From Neolewinella litorea (lineage in GTDB: Bacteria > Bacteroidota > Bacteroidia > Chitinophagales > Saprospiraceae): a stretch of DNA of 64,000 nucleotides. Shown here piece after piece: positions 9,136 through 18,566 of the stretch. The notes under the pieces were generated by a model. The model saw nothing but the letters and a program-made list of their open reading frames with translations, was not told the DNA's origin and did not search any database. Location: the NCBI RefSeq assembly GCF_004803465.1, contig NZ_SRSF01000001.1:372501-436500 (forward strand), given 5' to 3'. The number at the start of each line of letters is the position of its first letter. Positions within the stretch are counted from its first letter, which is position 1. The position numbers and the translations under genes were made by a program.

Positions 9136-11523
9136 ATGCAGCTACTCCCCCCGGATACCTTAGAAAAACTAGAATTCGACAAAGTGCTGGCCCTGCTCGA
9201 ACGGCAGTGCCAAGGGGAGTTGGGGCGCCACTCGGCCCGGCAGCTTACGCCTTCCACGAATGTTGAAGAGATCGCAAAGGGGCTTGACCAGGTTGCGGAA
9301 TTCAGACAGGGTACCGAAGAGCGGAATATGTTCAGCATCTCCGCCTACGACGACGTAGATGAGGAGCTGCGCGCCCTGCGGGTGGAAGGCTATGCCCTCG
9401 TCGAATCGGGCCTGGCCAAGCTGAACGTCCTGCTGCTGCAGGCCAAGCAACTGTTCACTTTCTTCGGTACGGCTTCCCGTCAGTCGAGCTACCCACAGTT
9501 GTACGCAGTCGTACGGGAAGTGGAGTATATGCCGGAGCTTTCCGCTTCGATCGAGGCGGTGATTGACGCCGAGGGCAACATCCGTTCCGACGCTTCGCCC
9601 GAGCTGAGCCGCATCCGACGGCTGGTGGGCAGCAAACAGCGGGAAGTAGAACGTGCCTTTCGTGGCGTTATCGAAAAGTACCGTAGGGCAGGCTACCTGA
9701 GCGACACGGTCGAAAGCTTCCGCAACGGACGTCGGGTACTATCCGTACCCAGTGAGTATAAACGCCAGATCCGCGGCATCATTCACGACGAATCGGCCAC
9801 CGGGAAAACCGCCTACATCGAGCCCGATGAGGTAATCAGCATCAACAACGATATTTTCGACCTGCAACAGGAGGAGCGCCGCGAGATCTTCCGCATCCTG
9901 CGTGAGGTATCCGCGACCTTGCGCCCCTACGTCGATCACATGGCCGCCTACCGCGACCTGATTGCGCACTTCGACCTGGTACAGGCCAAGGCCGATCTGG
10001 CCCGCCAGATGAAGGCCGCCCGACCCAAGGTGGACCCCCGCCCCTCGGTCGGCATCCGGGAAGGACGTCACCCCTTGCTGTACCTGAAGAACAAGAACTT
10101 CGGACGAAAGACCGTGCCATTTGACCTGAAGTTGCGGGGCAAGAACCGCCTGCTTATGCTCTCGGGGCCCAATGCGGGCGGGAAGTCGATCGCCATGAAA
10201 TCCGTAGGATTGCTACAGTTGATGGTGCAGAGCGGGATGCTGGTACCCGTTGATGCAGAGTCGGAAATGGGTGTTTTTGAGCGCATCTTCACCGACATCG
10301 GTGACCAGCAGAGTATCGAGGATGACCTGTCCACCTACAGCAGCCGGCTGAAGAATGCCCGGGATTTCCTCCGCGCGGCGGATGAGCGGACGCTTGTCCT
10401 GATCGATGAATTCGGCTCCGGTACGGATCCCGCGCTCGGCGGCGCCATCGCGGAAGGGATTCTGGAAGGACTCAACGCACGGCAGGTGGTGGGGGTGATC
10501 ACCACGCACTACAGTAACCTGAAGATGTACGCTTACAAAACCTCCGGTATCGTGAACGGGGGTATGAACTTCGACAAGGATACCCTGAGCCCCACCTACG
10601 AACTGAACGTCGGCCGCCCGGGCTCCAGCTACGCCTTTGAGATTGCGCAGAAATCTGGCCTCCCCTCCGACACCCTGGCCTACGCGCGCAAACGGGCCGG
10701 CAAGAATGAACGGGCGGTCGACCAGCTGCTCGTCGACCTCCAACGCGAAAAACAGGAACTGGAGCAGCAACTGGCCGGACTGGAGCAAAAGCAGAAAACG
10801 CTGGATGCCCTCACCCGGACCTATGAGGAACTCCATCGCGACATTGAGGTGCGCCGCAAACGCCTGAAATTGGAGGCCAAGGAGCAGTCGCTGGCCGAAA
10901 CCGCGAAGTACAATAAGGAGATGGAAAACCTGATCCGGACCCTGCGGGAAGAAAAGAAGATCGATGAGGCCAAGGAGAAGGCCCGTGAGCTCCGCGAGAA
11001 ACGCGAGAAGATCAGCGAGCAGGTCACGGACCTCCGGGAAACGATCTACTACCAGCGCAAAAGCGGCAAATCCGGCAAGCGCAGTTTCCAGGAAGGGGAC
11101 TACGTGAAGCTGAGGACGGGCGGGGCCGCGGGTACCATAGAGTCGATCGACAAGAAGCGGGCCATCGTGATCGTAGGAGACTTGCGCCTGACGGCCAACC
11201 TGCGCGATCTCGAGCACACCGACAATCCCTTGCCGATGCGCAAGGAACGGAGCGTTTCCAGCGATATCGCGGGGGTAGCCAGCTTCAGCAACAAACTCGA
11301 CGTGCGCGGTATGCGGTACGAGGAAGTGCTGCACACGACGCAGGCGTTCATCGACCAGGCGCTTATGGCGAACGCCAGTCAACTGCGCATCGTCCACGGA
11401 AAGGGCAGCGGAGCCCTGCGCCGCGCGGTTCGGCAGAAACTGAAAGAATACAACCAGGACTTTAGCCTGAGTACCCCGCCCCGTGAACAAGGTGGCGATG
11501 GGGTGACCATTGTAGATCTATAA
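9136..11523 (+). CDS. mutS2: Endonuclease MutS2
   Basis: The 795-residue protein has full-length MutS2 layout. The N-terminal core and clamp helices come first, then the MutS-type ATPase with Walker A GPNAGGKSIAMK near 344 and Walker B VLIDEFGSGTDPALGGA. A long charged coiled coil spans about 530-640. The C-terminal Smr nuclease domain starts at KLDVRGMRYEEV and includes RIVHGKGSGALR. MutS2 acts in recombination control and in rescue of collided ribosomes; it does not do mismatch repair. mrp follows five bases after the stop, so the two are co-transcribed. Confidence 0.95.
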   Translation: MQLLPPDTLEKLEFDKVLALLERQCQGELGRHSARQLTPSTNVEEIAKGLDQVAEFRQGTEERNMFSISAYDDVDEELRALRVEGYALVESGLAKLNVLLLQAKQLFTFFGTASRQSSYPQLYAVVREVEYMPELSASIEAVIDAEGNIRSDASPELSRIRRLVGSKQREVERAFRGVIEKYRRAGYLSDTVESFRNGRRVLSVPSEYKRQIRGIIHDESATGKTAYIEPDEVISINNDIFDLQQEERREIFRILREVSATLRPYVDHMAAYRDLIAHFDLVQAKADLARQMKAARPKVDPRPSVGIREGRHPLLYLKNKNFGRKTVPFDLKLRGKNRLLMLSGPNAGGKSIAMKSVGLLQLMVQSGMLVPVDAESEMGVFERIFTDIGDQQSIEDDLSTYSSRLKNARDFLRAADERTLVLIDEFGSGTDPALGGAIAEGILEGLNARQVVGVITTHYSNLKMYAYKTSGIVNGGMNFDKDTLSPTYELNVGRPGSSYAFEIAQKSGLPSDTLAYARKRAGKNERAVDQLLVDLQREKQELEQQLAGLEQKQKTLDALTRTYEELHRDIEVRRKRLKLEAKEQSLAETAKYNKEMENLIRTLREEKKIDEAKEKARELREKREKISEQVTDLRETIYYQRKSGKSGKRSFQEGDYVKLRTGGAAGTIESIDKKRAIVIVGDLRLTANLRDLEHTDNPLPMRKERSVSSDIAGVASFSNKLDVRGMRYEEVLHTTQAFIDQALMANASQLRIVHGKGSGALRRAVRQKLKEYNQDFSLSTPPREQGGDGVTIVDL

Positions 11524-11528
11524 CCTTT

Positions 11529-12644
11529 ATGGAACTTAGCAAAATTGCCGAGGCGCTCGCCTCGGTCACCGATCCGAAGACCGGACAGGATATCATTACC
11601 GCGAATATGGTATTGCATCTGAAAGTGGAGGCTCCCGTAGTGTCCTTCACGCTTCAGTTGCCAAAACTGGACGACAACTACAAGCAGCAACTCAACTTCG
11701 CCTGCCAGGAGGCCATTCTGTCGGTGTACCCGGAAGCCCAGGTGCACGTACATATGCAGAACCCCGCCGTCGGCGGTCAGGCGGGTCCCTCCACTGGTGG
11801 CCCGCAGCGCGAGAATCCGCTGCCCCACGTTAAGAACATCATCGCCGTGGCCAGCGGCAAGGGTGGGGTGGGCAAGAGTACCGTCGCGGTGAACCTGGCA
11901 CTCGGATTACAGGAGCTGGGCGCACGGGTCGGATTGCTCGATGCTGATGTATACGGTCCTTCCGCACCAACTATGTTAGGCCTGCAAGGGCAGCGGCCCC
12001 AGGTCGAGAAGGTTTATGGAAAGCCCAAGATCAAGCCCCTCTACGCGTACGGTCTGCCAGTCATGAGTACGGGCTTTGTAGTTGAGCCTGAGCAGGCCGT
12101 AGTGCTGCGGGGGCCCCGCCTGGCCGGAATCGTACGGCAATTCATCGAGGAGACGATTTGGCCACCGCTGGATTTCCTGATCGTCGATCTACCCCCCGGC
12201 ACGGGTGACGTACAACTTACTCTAGTACAAACAGTGAGCGTAACGGGGGCCGTGATGGTAACCACCCCGCAGGAGGTCGCCCTGGCCGATGCAATCAAAG
12301 CGATGAATATGTTTTTCCTGCCGGACGTGCAAGTGCCCGTGCTTGGTGTGGTAGAGAATATGTCCTACTTCACCCCGGCGGAATTACCCGACAACAAGTA
12401 CTACATTTTCGGGCAGGGTGGCGGAAAGACCCTCGCGAAGAAGAGCAACAGTATGCTGCTCGGACAGATCCCGCTGGTACAGTCCATCCGGGAGGGAGGA
12501 GACAGCGGAGAACCCGCCATTTTGAACAAAAACGAAGAGATCACCCGCCAGGCCTGGCTAGACACCGCCCGAAACGTAGCACGGCAAACGGCCCTCCGTA
12601 ATGAGATGATGGGACCGACGGAAAAAGTCACTATGAAGGAGTAA
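11529..12644 (+). CDS. mrp: Mrp/ApbC-family iron-sulfur cluster carrier ATPase
   Basis: The 371-residue protein has an N-terminal MIP18/DUF59 domain (about 1-80, SKIAEALASVTDPKTGQDI) and then a deviant Walker A SGKGGVGKST at 109-118. DADVYGPSAPTMLG and DLPPGTGDVQLT follow, as in Mrp/NBP35 ATPases. The region where classical Mrp proteins carry a bridging CxxC reads ENMSYFTPAELPDNKYYIFG and lacks both cysteines. The family carries and delivers Fe-S clusters in the cytoplasm. It is tightly linked to mutS2 (5-bp gap). Confidence 0.92.
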   Translation: MELSKIAEALASVTDPKTGQDIITANMVLHLKVEAPVVSFTLQLPKLDDNYKQQLNFACQEAILSVYPEAQVHVHMQNPAVGGQAGPSTGGPQRENPLPHVKNIIAVASGKGGVGKSTVAVNLALGLQELGARVGLLDADVYGPSAPTMLGLQGQRPQVEKVYGKPKIKPLYAYGLPVMSTGFVVEPEQAVVLRGPRLAGIVRQFIEETIWPPLDFLIVDLPPGTGDVQLTLVQTVSVTGAVMVTTPQEVALADAIKAMNMFFLPDVQVPVLGVVENMSYFTPAELPDNKYYIFGQGGGKTLAKKSNSMLLGQIPLVQSIREGGDSGEPAILNKNEEITRQAWLDTARNVARQTALRNEMMGPTEKVTMKE

Positions 12645-12654
12645 GAGGTTACCC

Positions 12655-13341
12655 TCACGCCGTCGCCAGCACGAAGGGCGACAGTACTTTGCGCAGGGCC
12701 TCGTTGAGGTTAATAATGGCGGGTCCGATTTGCCAGGCGGCGCGGTTACGCCTCTCCACGTAATTGCTGATTGCCCTGAGCTGTAGTCCGGGTATGCCCA
12801 GCGACCGGATCGCAAAGAAGAAGGCGGCTCCTTCCATGGTTTCTATCTGTACATCGGGGAATTGCTGACGGGTCCGTTCGATACTTTCTTGGTTCCCACT
12901 GGCCTTGGTGGCCGTTCCGGCAGCCACGCTGGGGAAGGGGAGCGGGGGTCCCGAGACCGGGACGTGCAGGACACCGTCGGGATCGAAAGGTGCGCCGAAT
13001 GGAAATCCCAGGGCGGGCGGGGGAAGTAATTTGCCATCGATATCCTCGGCCCCTTGATCCAGCAGCCGCTCACTGATTACCTGAACGACAGTGCCCAGTG
13101 GGAGCGATCGATCCAATGCACCCGCCAATCCGGCCTGAATGGTCAACTGAGGCAAGGGCGGCTGCAGCGACTGACCCAAGGCAAAAGCAGTGGTCATCGG
13201 GCCCATGCCGGTAAGGAGCAATTCAACCGTGCAGGCGGGAAAGGCGAGGATATTTCGCTTGCTCTCAATGGCTGTTTCCCGCAACCATTCAATGGTAGGC
13301 AGGATTTCCTCGGGCGTGGCGGCTATCAGGAGAATTTTCAA
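12655..13341 (-). CDS. mqnB: Futalosine hydrolase
   Basis: The 228-residue protein resembles MTA/SAH nucleosidase-fold futalosine hydrolases: KILLIAATPEEILPT at the start, LLTGMGPMTTAFALG, then TIQAGLAGALDRSLPLGTVV, and later TMEGAAFFFAIRSLGIPGLQ, which holds the purine-binding Met-Glu. It removes the base from futalosine in the futalosine route to menaquinone. The start is TTG. Its first two letters overlap the TGA stop of the upstream helicase gene as TTGA, so translation is probably coupled. Convergent with mrp. The family call is good; other nucleosidases of the fold are the alternative. Confidence 0.88.
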   Translation of the reverse strand: MKILLIAATPEEILPTIEWLRETAIESKRNILAFPACTVELLLTGMGPMTTAFALGQSLQPPLPQLTIQAGLAGALDRSLPLGTVVQVISERLLDQGAEDIDGKLLPPPALGFPFGAPFDPDGVLHVPVSGPPLPFPSVAAGTATKASGNQESIERTRQQFPDVQIETMEGAAFFFAIRSLGIPGLQLRAISNYVERRNRAAWQIGPAIINLNEALRKVLSPFVLATA

Positions 13342-16300
13342 AGTTTGACCTCATTTACGCACCCCTGCGCCGGAAAGTGCAGGTACGCGGCCAGGATTTG
13401 CGCACCGAGTACTTGCTTCGCCACTTCGGCTTGCAGGCGGAGTTCTGCCATTTTCAATCCGGCCTGTTGCTGATACTGTTTGGGCGGCAGGCAAACATCG
13501 TACATGAGGATGTATTCCGCATTGCCTAGGCCCAGCAGCCAATCGACGCATTTATCGTATCGGCGGTGGCTTACCCTTCCCCGCAGGGGGTACTGGCAAT
13601 GCAGTTCGGCCCCCGGCCAATTCGTGCGGTGAAAATCATGGAACGCCACGGAAAGGTCAAGCAAATGCTCTGCGTCGGCAGGCTGACCGGGCAGGAAGTC
13701 GGTGATCAATGACTCGGCGAGTTCCCGGCGGTACTCGGGATCAAGCCCTTCACCGCTGTCCCCGGCCATAAAGGCGCTGACGCAACGACCGAATAGCCGA
13801 TGGTCGACAGCGGGGTCTACATCCGGGGTGCCGGCATAATGTACTGCTTCACTGCAGGTCGAACTTCCGTAGCGGTCTAGCAAAAAGGTTTCATCCACGC
13901 CCAAGGGTGCATAAGGCTTGCGGCCCGGCCGTTCCCGGTCGATAAAGGGGATGCTGCGGTAGGTCATGGGGTAGGCCGGTTGCTGCCTGGGTTCTACCCA
14001 ATGCTGGTAGCGTTTATCGACATCCACGCCGTTCCAGGTGAAAGGAGTTTCAGTAGTGTCCGGGGCCAGCACGTCCGTCTCCTTTCCCCCCCGACCGTAG
14101 GCTCGGTTAACCCAGGAGGCTCCTCCCTTCCCGGTCGGAAGGATCAGGTAATCCCGGGCCCGGGTCATGCCCACGTAGAGGAGTCTGGCTTCTTCCGCCA
14201 GGGCCTGCTCCGTGGCCTGCAGTTGAAAATCACTCTCCGCCAGGGCGTCGACCCAGGGGATGCCGCCTGAGATTCGGTCATACGGGTTGACCCAGTACCG
14301 GAGCCACCGATTGGCGAGGGGCCGATCGAGGTCAACCGGTGCTGCCGGGTCATCGGGTACCACGGCGCGGCCCCATACGTCCGCGCGCAGTGATTGGTCC
14401 AAGTTGTAGCAGATCACCGTCGGCCATTCGAGGCCTTTGCTGCGGTGGTAGGTCAGGACATTGACCGCGTCGGGACGTTCACTTGCCCCCTGCTTGTCAT
14501 TTTTTTCGCGGATGAGTTGATCCAGGTACAGCAGGTAACCGCCCAGGGACGCGGCCGTGTGTTGCCGGTGACAGCTGTCTTCGTAGGCCACCGCAAGCCG
14601 GCGCAGTTCATCCAGGTTGCTTAGCCGTTGCTCACCGTCGCCCCAGGCCACGGCGATTCGACGCAGGTCAAGGCGTTCCAGCACGATATTCAGCATTTCG
14701 CTGGTGGAATGCTCCGAAGTGACCTTTCGCAGTTCGTCCAACCTGCCAATCAGTCCTTCGCACGATCCCCAGCTGCCATTTTCCTTTTCCCTGGCCATGA
14801 ATTCCAGGCGATGGTCAATGATATTCGGCAGGTCGTGCCGACAGCCGAGGAGCATGATTTCGGCTACCGAAAGGGTGTCGCCGGGATTGAGCATATACTT
14901 CAGGCAGGCCATCAACAGGGTAGCTTCGGCGGTGACCAACAATCCGGTGCGCGCGATGGCGGCCGGGATTCCCTGGTCGGCCAGCGACTCGGCCACGGCG
15001 GTGCAACCGAAGTTGGACCGGCACAGGATGGCGATATCACCGGCTCGCAAGCGCCGCTCGGTCTTTTCTCCTTTGGGTAGTACCAGCGGTGGATTTGCCA
15101 GTAATTCCCTGACTGCCTTCGCGAGGGTCGACTGCATGAATACGGCGCTGTGGCGGGTCTTTCCCTCGGGTTCGAAATGCCAGTGGACCAAGCCCGAGTG
15201 AGCCGCCATTTCCGGACTTTCCGGCGGGCTGAAACGACTCCCCTCCCGCAAGCGAACGGGATCAAGGCTCACCTCCTCGGCCGGAATATCGGGAAAAGCG
15301 GAGACGAAAAGGCTGTTGCAGGCGTATACCAGGTCTTCCCGGCTACGCCAGCTCTGTCGCTGGATATTGGCCGGATCGATGGGGCCGTTGGCCTGCATTA
15401 CGGCAGCCATGAGTCGGGGCTCGGCGCCACGAAATCCGTAAATGGATTGCTTCGGGTCACCCACCCAAATGCTCTGCCGGGCCAACTGGCTCAGTCGCAG
15501 AAATATGGCCAACTGGATGGGGGAGGTATCCTGGAACTCGTCGACCATCAGCAGATCGATTTCGTCGCGCAGGGTATCCTGCACCTTCGGATGGTCGAGC
15601 AGGTCGAGTACCAGCACTTCCATGTCGGTGTAATCGATGCGCCCGCGTTTCTTTTTGTACTGGTCGTACTCGGCGATCGCGTCCCTGGCGACATCGAACA
15701 GCAGATCCTGATAGGCCCGGATGTCGTGCTGGAAAGCGGTGGTGCCCGGGTGTCGCTGGGCCAGTTCCTCCAGGTCAGATACCAGGTCGCGGCTTTTGGC
15801 ACCGACTTCCTGGGTGAAGCGACCCAGCTTGGCGTATTCCAGCCAGGGGAGGTGGTCGCGTTCCTTGAGTTGGGACAGGAGGTTGCGCAGGTATAGTGCG
15901 GCGGATTCGGTCTTCTTCGTGCCGTCCGCCTCGTTGGCGAACAGGGCCTCGTAGGTCTCCTTCAAGACCCTTCCGATGCGCACGTTGTACTGCTGCAGGG
16001 TGAGGTCTTCTAGAACGGGGGGCAGGAACTGCTGCAAACTTTCCCAGCTGAGTCGCTTGCTGCGCTCGATGTCCTCGCGGGAGAAATTATTGCCGCGGAT
16101 GATCTCCACCAGACCAAGGACGTCCTTGCGCCAATTGTACTTTTCACCGTTGCGGCTCAGCCCTAGGGTGGTGCAGAGATGCTCGATCTTCCGGATCTGG
16201 TCGAGGCTGATCACGGCGGCCATGCTCAGGTTAAACAGCCGCTGATCGTCGCCGTCGGCAATGATGTCGACCTTGGGGCTTACTCCGGCCTCGTAAGCAA

Positions 16301-16568
16301 AGCGACGCAGCAATTTGACGCCCAGACCATGTACCGTACCGATCAGCGCATTGGTCAATTCGTTGGCTTCGCGGCTCATTCCCTGGCGCAGCAGGGCTAC
16401 CCGAACCCGTTCCTTGAGTTCAGCGGCCGCGCGCTTGGTGAAAGTGGTGGCGATGATGCCCGTGGGGCGGACCGTTCCCGAAGTGAGCAGGTCGGCCATT
16501 TCCCGTGTCAGACGGTAAGTTTTTCCGCTGCCGGCGCCGGCGGAGATGAGTTTCAGGTTGTTGAGCAA
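13338..16568 (-). CDS. UvrD/RecB/AddA-like helicase with degenerate C-terminal nuclease region
   Basis: The 1076-residue superfamily 1A helicase has Walker A SAGAGSGKTYRLTRE near 9-23, motif II LLMVDEFQDTSPIQLAIF, GDPKQSIYGFRGAEP, and motif VI LLYVGMTRARDYLILP. Layout and length match AddA/RecB-type recombination helicases. The C-terminal region keeps the shape of the PD-(D/E)xK domain (ELHCQYPLRGRVSHRRYDK, YDKCVDWLLGLGNAEYILMY), but no intact D-x-K pair is evident, so the nuclease may be inactive. The start is TTG (complement of 16566-16568); no in-frame ATG is available upstream. It lies 47 bp downstream of ilvA and overlaps mqnB. An AddB/RecC partner is not in the window. Confidence 0.88.
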   Translation of the reverse strand: MLNNLKLISAGAGSGKTYRLTREMADLLTSGTVRPTGIIATTFTKRAAAELKERVRVALLRQGMSREANELTNALIGTVHGLGVKLLRRFAYEAGVSPKVDIIADGDDQRLFNLSMAAVISLDQIRKIEHLCTTLGLSRNGEKYNWRKDVLGLVEIIRGNNFSREDIERSKRLSWESLQQFLPPVLEDLTLQQYNVRIGRVLKETYEALFANEADGTKKTESAALYLRNLLSQLKERDHLPWLEYAKLGRFTQEVGAKSRDLVSDLEELAQRHPGTTAFQHDIRAYQDLLFDVARDAIAEYDQYKKKRGRIDYTDMEVLVLDLLDHPKVQDTLRDEIDLLMVDEFQDTSPIQLAIFLRLSQLARQSIWVGDPKQSIYGFRGAEPRLMAAVMQANGPIDPANIQRQSWRSREDLVYACNSLFVSAFPDIPAEEVSLDPVRLREGSRFSPPESPEMAAHSGLVHWHFEPEGKTRHSAVFMQSTLAKAVRELLANPPLVLPKGEKTERRLRAGDIAILCRSNFGCTAVAESLADQGIPAAIARTGLLVTAEATLLMACLKYMLNPGDTLSVAEIMLLGCRHDLPNIIDHRLEFMAREKENGSWGSCEGLIGRLDELRKVTSEHSTSEMLNIVLERLDLRRIAVAWGDGEQRLSNLDELRRLAVAYEDSCHRQHTAASLGGYLLYLDQLIREKNDKQGASERPDAVNVLTYHRSKGLEWPTVICYNLDQSLRADVWGRAVVPDDPAAPVDLDRPLANRWLRYWVNPYDRISGGIPWVDALAESDFQLQATEQALAEEARLLYVGMTRARDYLILPTGKGGASWVNRAYGRGGKETDVLAPDTTETPFTWNGVDVDKRYQHWVEPRQQPAYPMTYRSIPFIDRERPGRKPYAPLGVDETFLLDRYGSSTCSEAVHYAGTPDVDPAVDHRLFGRCVSAFMAGDSGEGLDPEYRRELAESLITDFLPGQPADAEHLLDLSVAFHDFHRTNWPGAELHCQYPLRGRVSHRRYDKCVDWLLGLGNAEYILMYDVCLPPKQYQQQAGLKMAELRLQAEVAKQVLGAQILAAYLHFPAQGCVNEVKL

Positions 16569-16615
16569 GGGGTCGGTTCTGGTGGTGCGGTTAAAGTAAA
16601 CGAAATGTTTTTAAT

Positions 16616-17872
16616 CTAAATCAACATCTCAAACAAAATCGGCTGGTCGTTAAGGTGCTCATACCGCAACTTGCGGGAATCCATTCTGGCGATGAGTGAC
16701 TTGAAGCCATCGCGGCTCCCGAGTTGAATGCCCACCAGCGCCGGCCCCATGGCGCGGTTGTGCTTCTTGGTGTATTCAAAGTGGGTGATGTCGTCGTCGG
16801 CGCCCAGTACATCGAGGAATTCGCGCAGGGCACCCGACCGCTGGGGGAATTCGACGATAAAATAATGCTTGAGACCCGCGTACATGAGTGCCCTTTCTTG
16901 AATTTCGGGGGTGCGGGTGATGTCATTGTTCCCTCCGCTCACCACGCATACGATGTGCTTGCCACTGATGTCGCCAAGCTGATCCAGTACCGCGATGGAC
17001 AGGGCACCGGCGGGTTCCACTACCAGTCCGTCCTCATTGTACAGGTCGAGCATCACGCCGCAGACCTTCCCTTCGTCGACCAACTCGATCCGCGAAATGG
17101 TCTCGCGCACGATGGGGAAGTTGTGCTTACCCACCCGCCGGACGGCGGCACCGTCCACGAAGCTGTCAATGGTGTCGAGGGTTACCACCTCCCCGGCCCG
17201 GATGCTCTTGTACATGGCGGGTGCTCCCGAGGGCTCCGCGCCTACGAGTTCCGTGCCCGGACTGAGCTGGCGAAATACACTGCCGATCCCCGCGCTGAGC
17301 CCGCCGCCCCCGATGGCCATGACCACCATGTCGATGGGTTTGGTCGCGGCGTCCAGGATCTCCAGCCCTACGGTACCCTGCCCGGCAATGGTTTTTGGGT
17401 CGTCGAAGGGATGCACGTAAGTTAGTCCGCGTGTCTCGGAGACGCGCAGTGACTCACTGTAAGCGTCGTCGTAGGTATCACCGATCAGCACTACTTCTAC
17501 GAACTCGCCCCCAAACAGCCGGACCTTGCGCACTTTCTGCGAAGGGGTGACCACGGGCATGTAAATGATCCCTTTAACCTGCATCGCATTGCAGGCGTAG
17601 GCCAGGCCCTGGGCGTGATTACCGGCACTGGCGCACACCACACCGCGCTCGCGCTCCTCCTGGCTCAGGGAAGCCATCTTGTTGTAGCTGCCGCGGATCT
17701 TGTAGCTTCTTACTTCCTGCAGGTCTTCCCGCTTGAGGTAGATTTCGGCATTGTACATGGCACTTAACCGTGTACTACGCATCAGTGGCGTTTCCAGCGC
17801 TATGCCCCGCAACCGGTGGCGCGCCATGATCACTTCCTCCACGGAAATTAGCTTTACCTCGCTATCAGTCAT
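16616..17872 (-). CDS. ilvA: Threonine ammonia-lyase (threonine dehydratase)
   Basis: The 418-residue PLP enzyme of fold type II shows ETPLMRSTRLS, the PLP-lysine motif VRSYKIRGSYNK near 55, SAGNHAQGLAYAC, and the phosphate-binding glycine loop AIGGGGLSAGIG. The C-terminal 80 residues form an ACT-like regulatory segment (HYFIVEFPQRSGALREFLDV), as in the isoleucine-inhibited biosynthetic form. It deaminates threonine to 2-oxobutanoate for isoleucine synthesis. The start MTDSEVKLIS is chosen because a TACCTTTA element lies four bases upstream of it; the longer frame would begin 11 codons earlier, inside the promoter. Confidence 0.95.
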   Translation of the reverse strand: MTDSEVKLISVEEVIMARHRLRGIALETPLMRSTRLSAMYNAEIYLKREDLQEVRSYKIRGSYNKMASLSQEERERGVVCASAGNHAQGLAYACNAMQVKGIIYMPVVTPSQKVRKVRLFGGEFVEVVLIGDTYDDAYSESLRVSETRGLTYVHPFDDPKTIAGQGTVGLEILDAATKPIDMVVMAIGGGGLSAGIGSVFRQLSPGTELVGAEPSGAPAMYKSIRAGEVVTLDTIDSFVDGAAVRRVGKHNFPIVRETISRIELVDEGKVCGVMLDLYNEDGLVVEPAGALSIAVLDQLGDISGKHIVCVVSGGNNDITRTPEIQERALMYAGLKHYFIVEFPQRSGALREFLDVLGADDDITHFEYTKKHNRAMGPALVGIQLGSRDGFKSLIARMDSRKLRYEHLNDQPILFEMLI

Positions 17873-17876
17873 AGGG

Positions 17877-17884
17877 TAAAGGTA
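17877..17884 (-). promoter_or_regulatory. ilvA: -7 element TACCTTTA of ilvA, predicted leaderless
   Basis: Read on the minus strand, TACCTTTA is followed by CCCT and then the ATG at 17872. The four-base gap puts the expected transcription start at the start codon. The divergent rimM gene, about 190 bp away, has the same arrangement. Confidence 0.55.
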
Positions 17885-18050
17885 ATGGTCCGGTTCCGTC
17901 CGCACGGCCCTATCGAACCACCAGTTTGCGGGAGACGAGCCAGGAGGCGGTTGCCTAACCGATTGTTGAGGCTACAGATTTCCCCCCCCGCGTTGCCGGC
18001 GCCGGCGCAGGCGGCCACCACAATTCCCGGCACCTGCGACAGCGCCTCCT

Positions 18051-18058
18051 TACCTTTG
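18051..18058 (+). promoter_or_regulatory. rimM: -7 element TACCTTTG of rimM, predicted leaderless
   Basis: An exact TAnnTTTG match stands five bases before the ATG at 18064. No Shine-Dalgarno-like sequence fits in the gap. No convincing -33 TTTG is seen at the usual spacing. Confidence 0.55.
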
Positions 18059-18063
18059 ACGGC

Positions 18064-18564
18064 ATGGAACTGGTACAGATTGGAACGACCGGGCGGCCCC
18101 ACGGGGTCCGCGGCGAATTGAGCTTGTTCGTTGAGGAAGTTTTCGAAGACGACCTGCTGCTGGCGCGGGCGGTATTGATTGGCGATCAACCGGTGCCCTA
18201 CTTTGTCGAGCGGTTCCGGCAGGGCGGAAAAATGACCGTAAAATTCGAGCGCTTCGATACGCGCGAGCAGGTGAGTTTACTGGCCAATAAACCCCTCTGG
18301 CTGCCGGCCAACGAAGTAAGCGCCGCGCCGCCGGAGGAGGAGACGCCCTGGGACGGCGTCATGGGTTACACGATCGAGGCAGAGGGATACCCGGAATTGG
18401 GCCCCATCGAAGACATCCTGGACCTGCCGGAGCACTATCTGGCTGAAATTACCTATAACGAAAAGACCGTCTACATTCCCCTCCACGACGATTTGGTGCG
18501 TGAGGTAAGGAATGAAGACGGTCGATTGATCATGGAGCTGCCCGCGGGGCTGCTGGATCTGTAA
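18064..18564 (+). CDS. rimM: Ribosome maturation factor RimM
   Basis: The 166-residue protein starts MELVQIGTTGRPHGVRGELS, the RimM N-terminal beta-barrel signature with the G-x-HG-x-RGE motif. The C-terminal PRC-barrel contains MGYTIEAEGYPELGPIEDIL and IPLHDDLVREV. RimM binds S19 and helps assemble the 30S head. In many bacteria it neighbours rpsP and trmD, but here it stands alone, divergent from ilvA. It is convergent with the T9SS protein, with only two bases between stops. Confidence 0.93.
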   Translation: MELVQIGTTGRPHGVRGELSLFVEEVFEDDLLLARAVLIGDQPVPYFVERFRQGGKMTVKFERFDTREQVSLLANKPLWLPANEVSAAPPEEETPWDGVMGYTIEAEGYPELGPIEDILDLPEHYLAEITYNEKTVYIPLHDDLVREVRNEDGRLIMELPAGLLDL

Positions 18565-18566
18565 GC

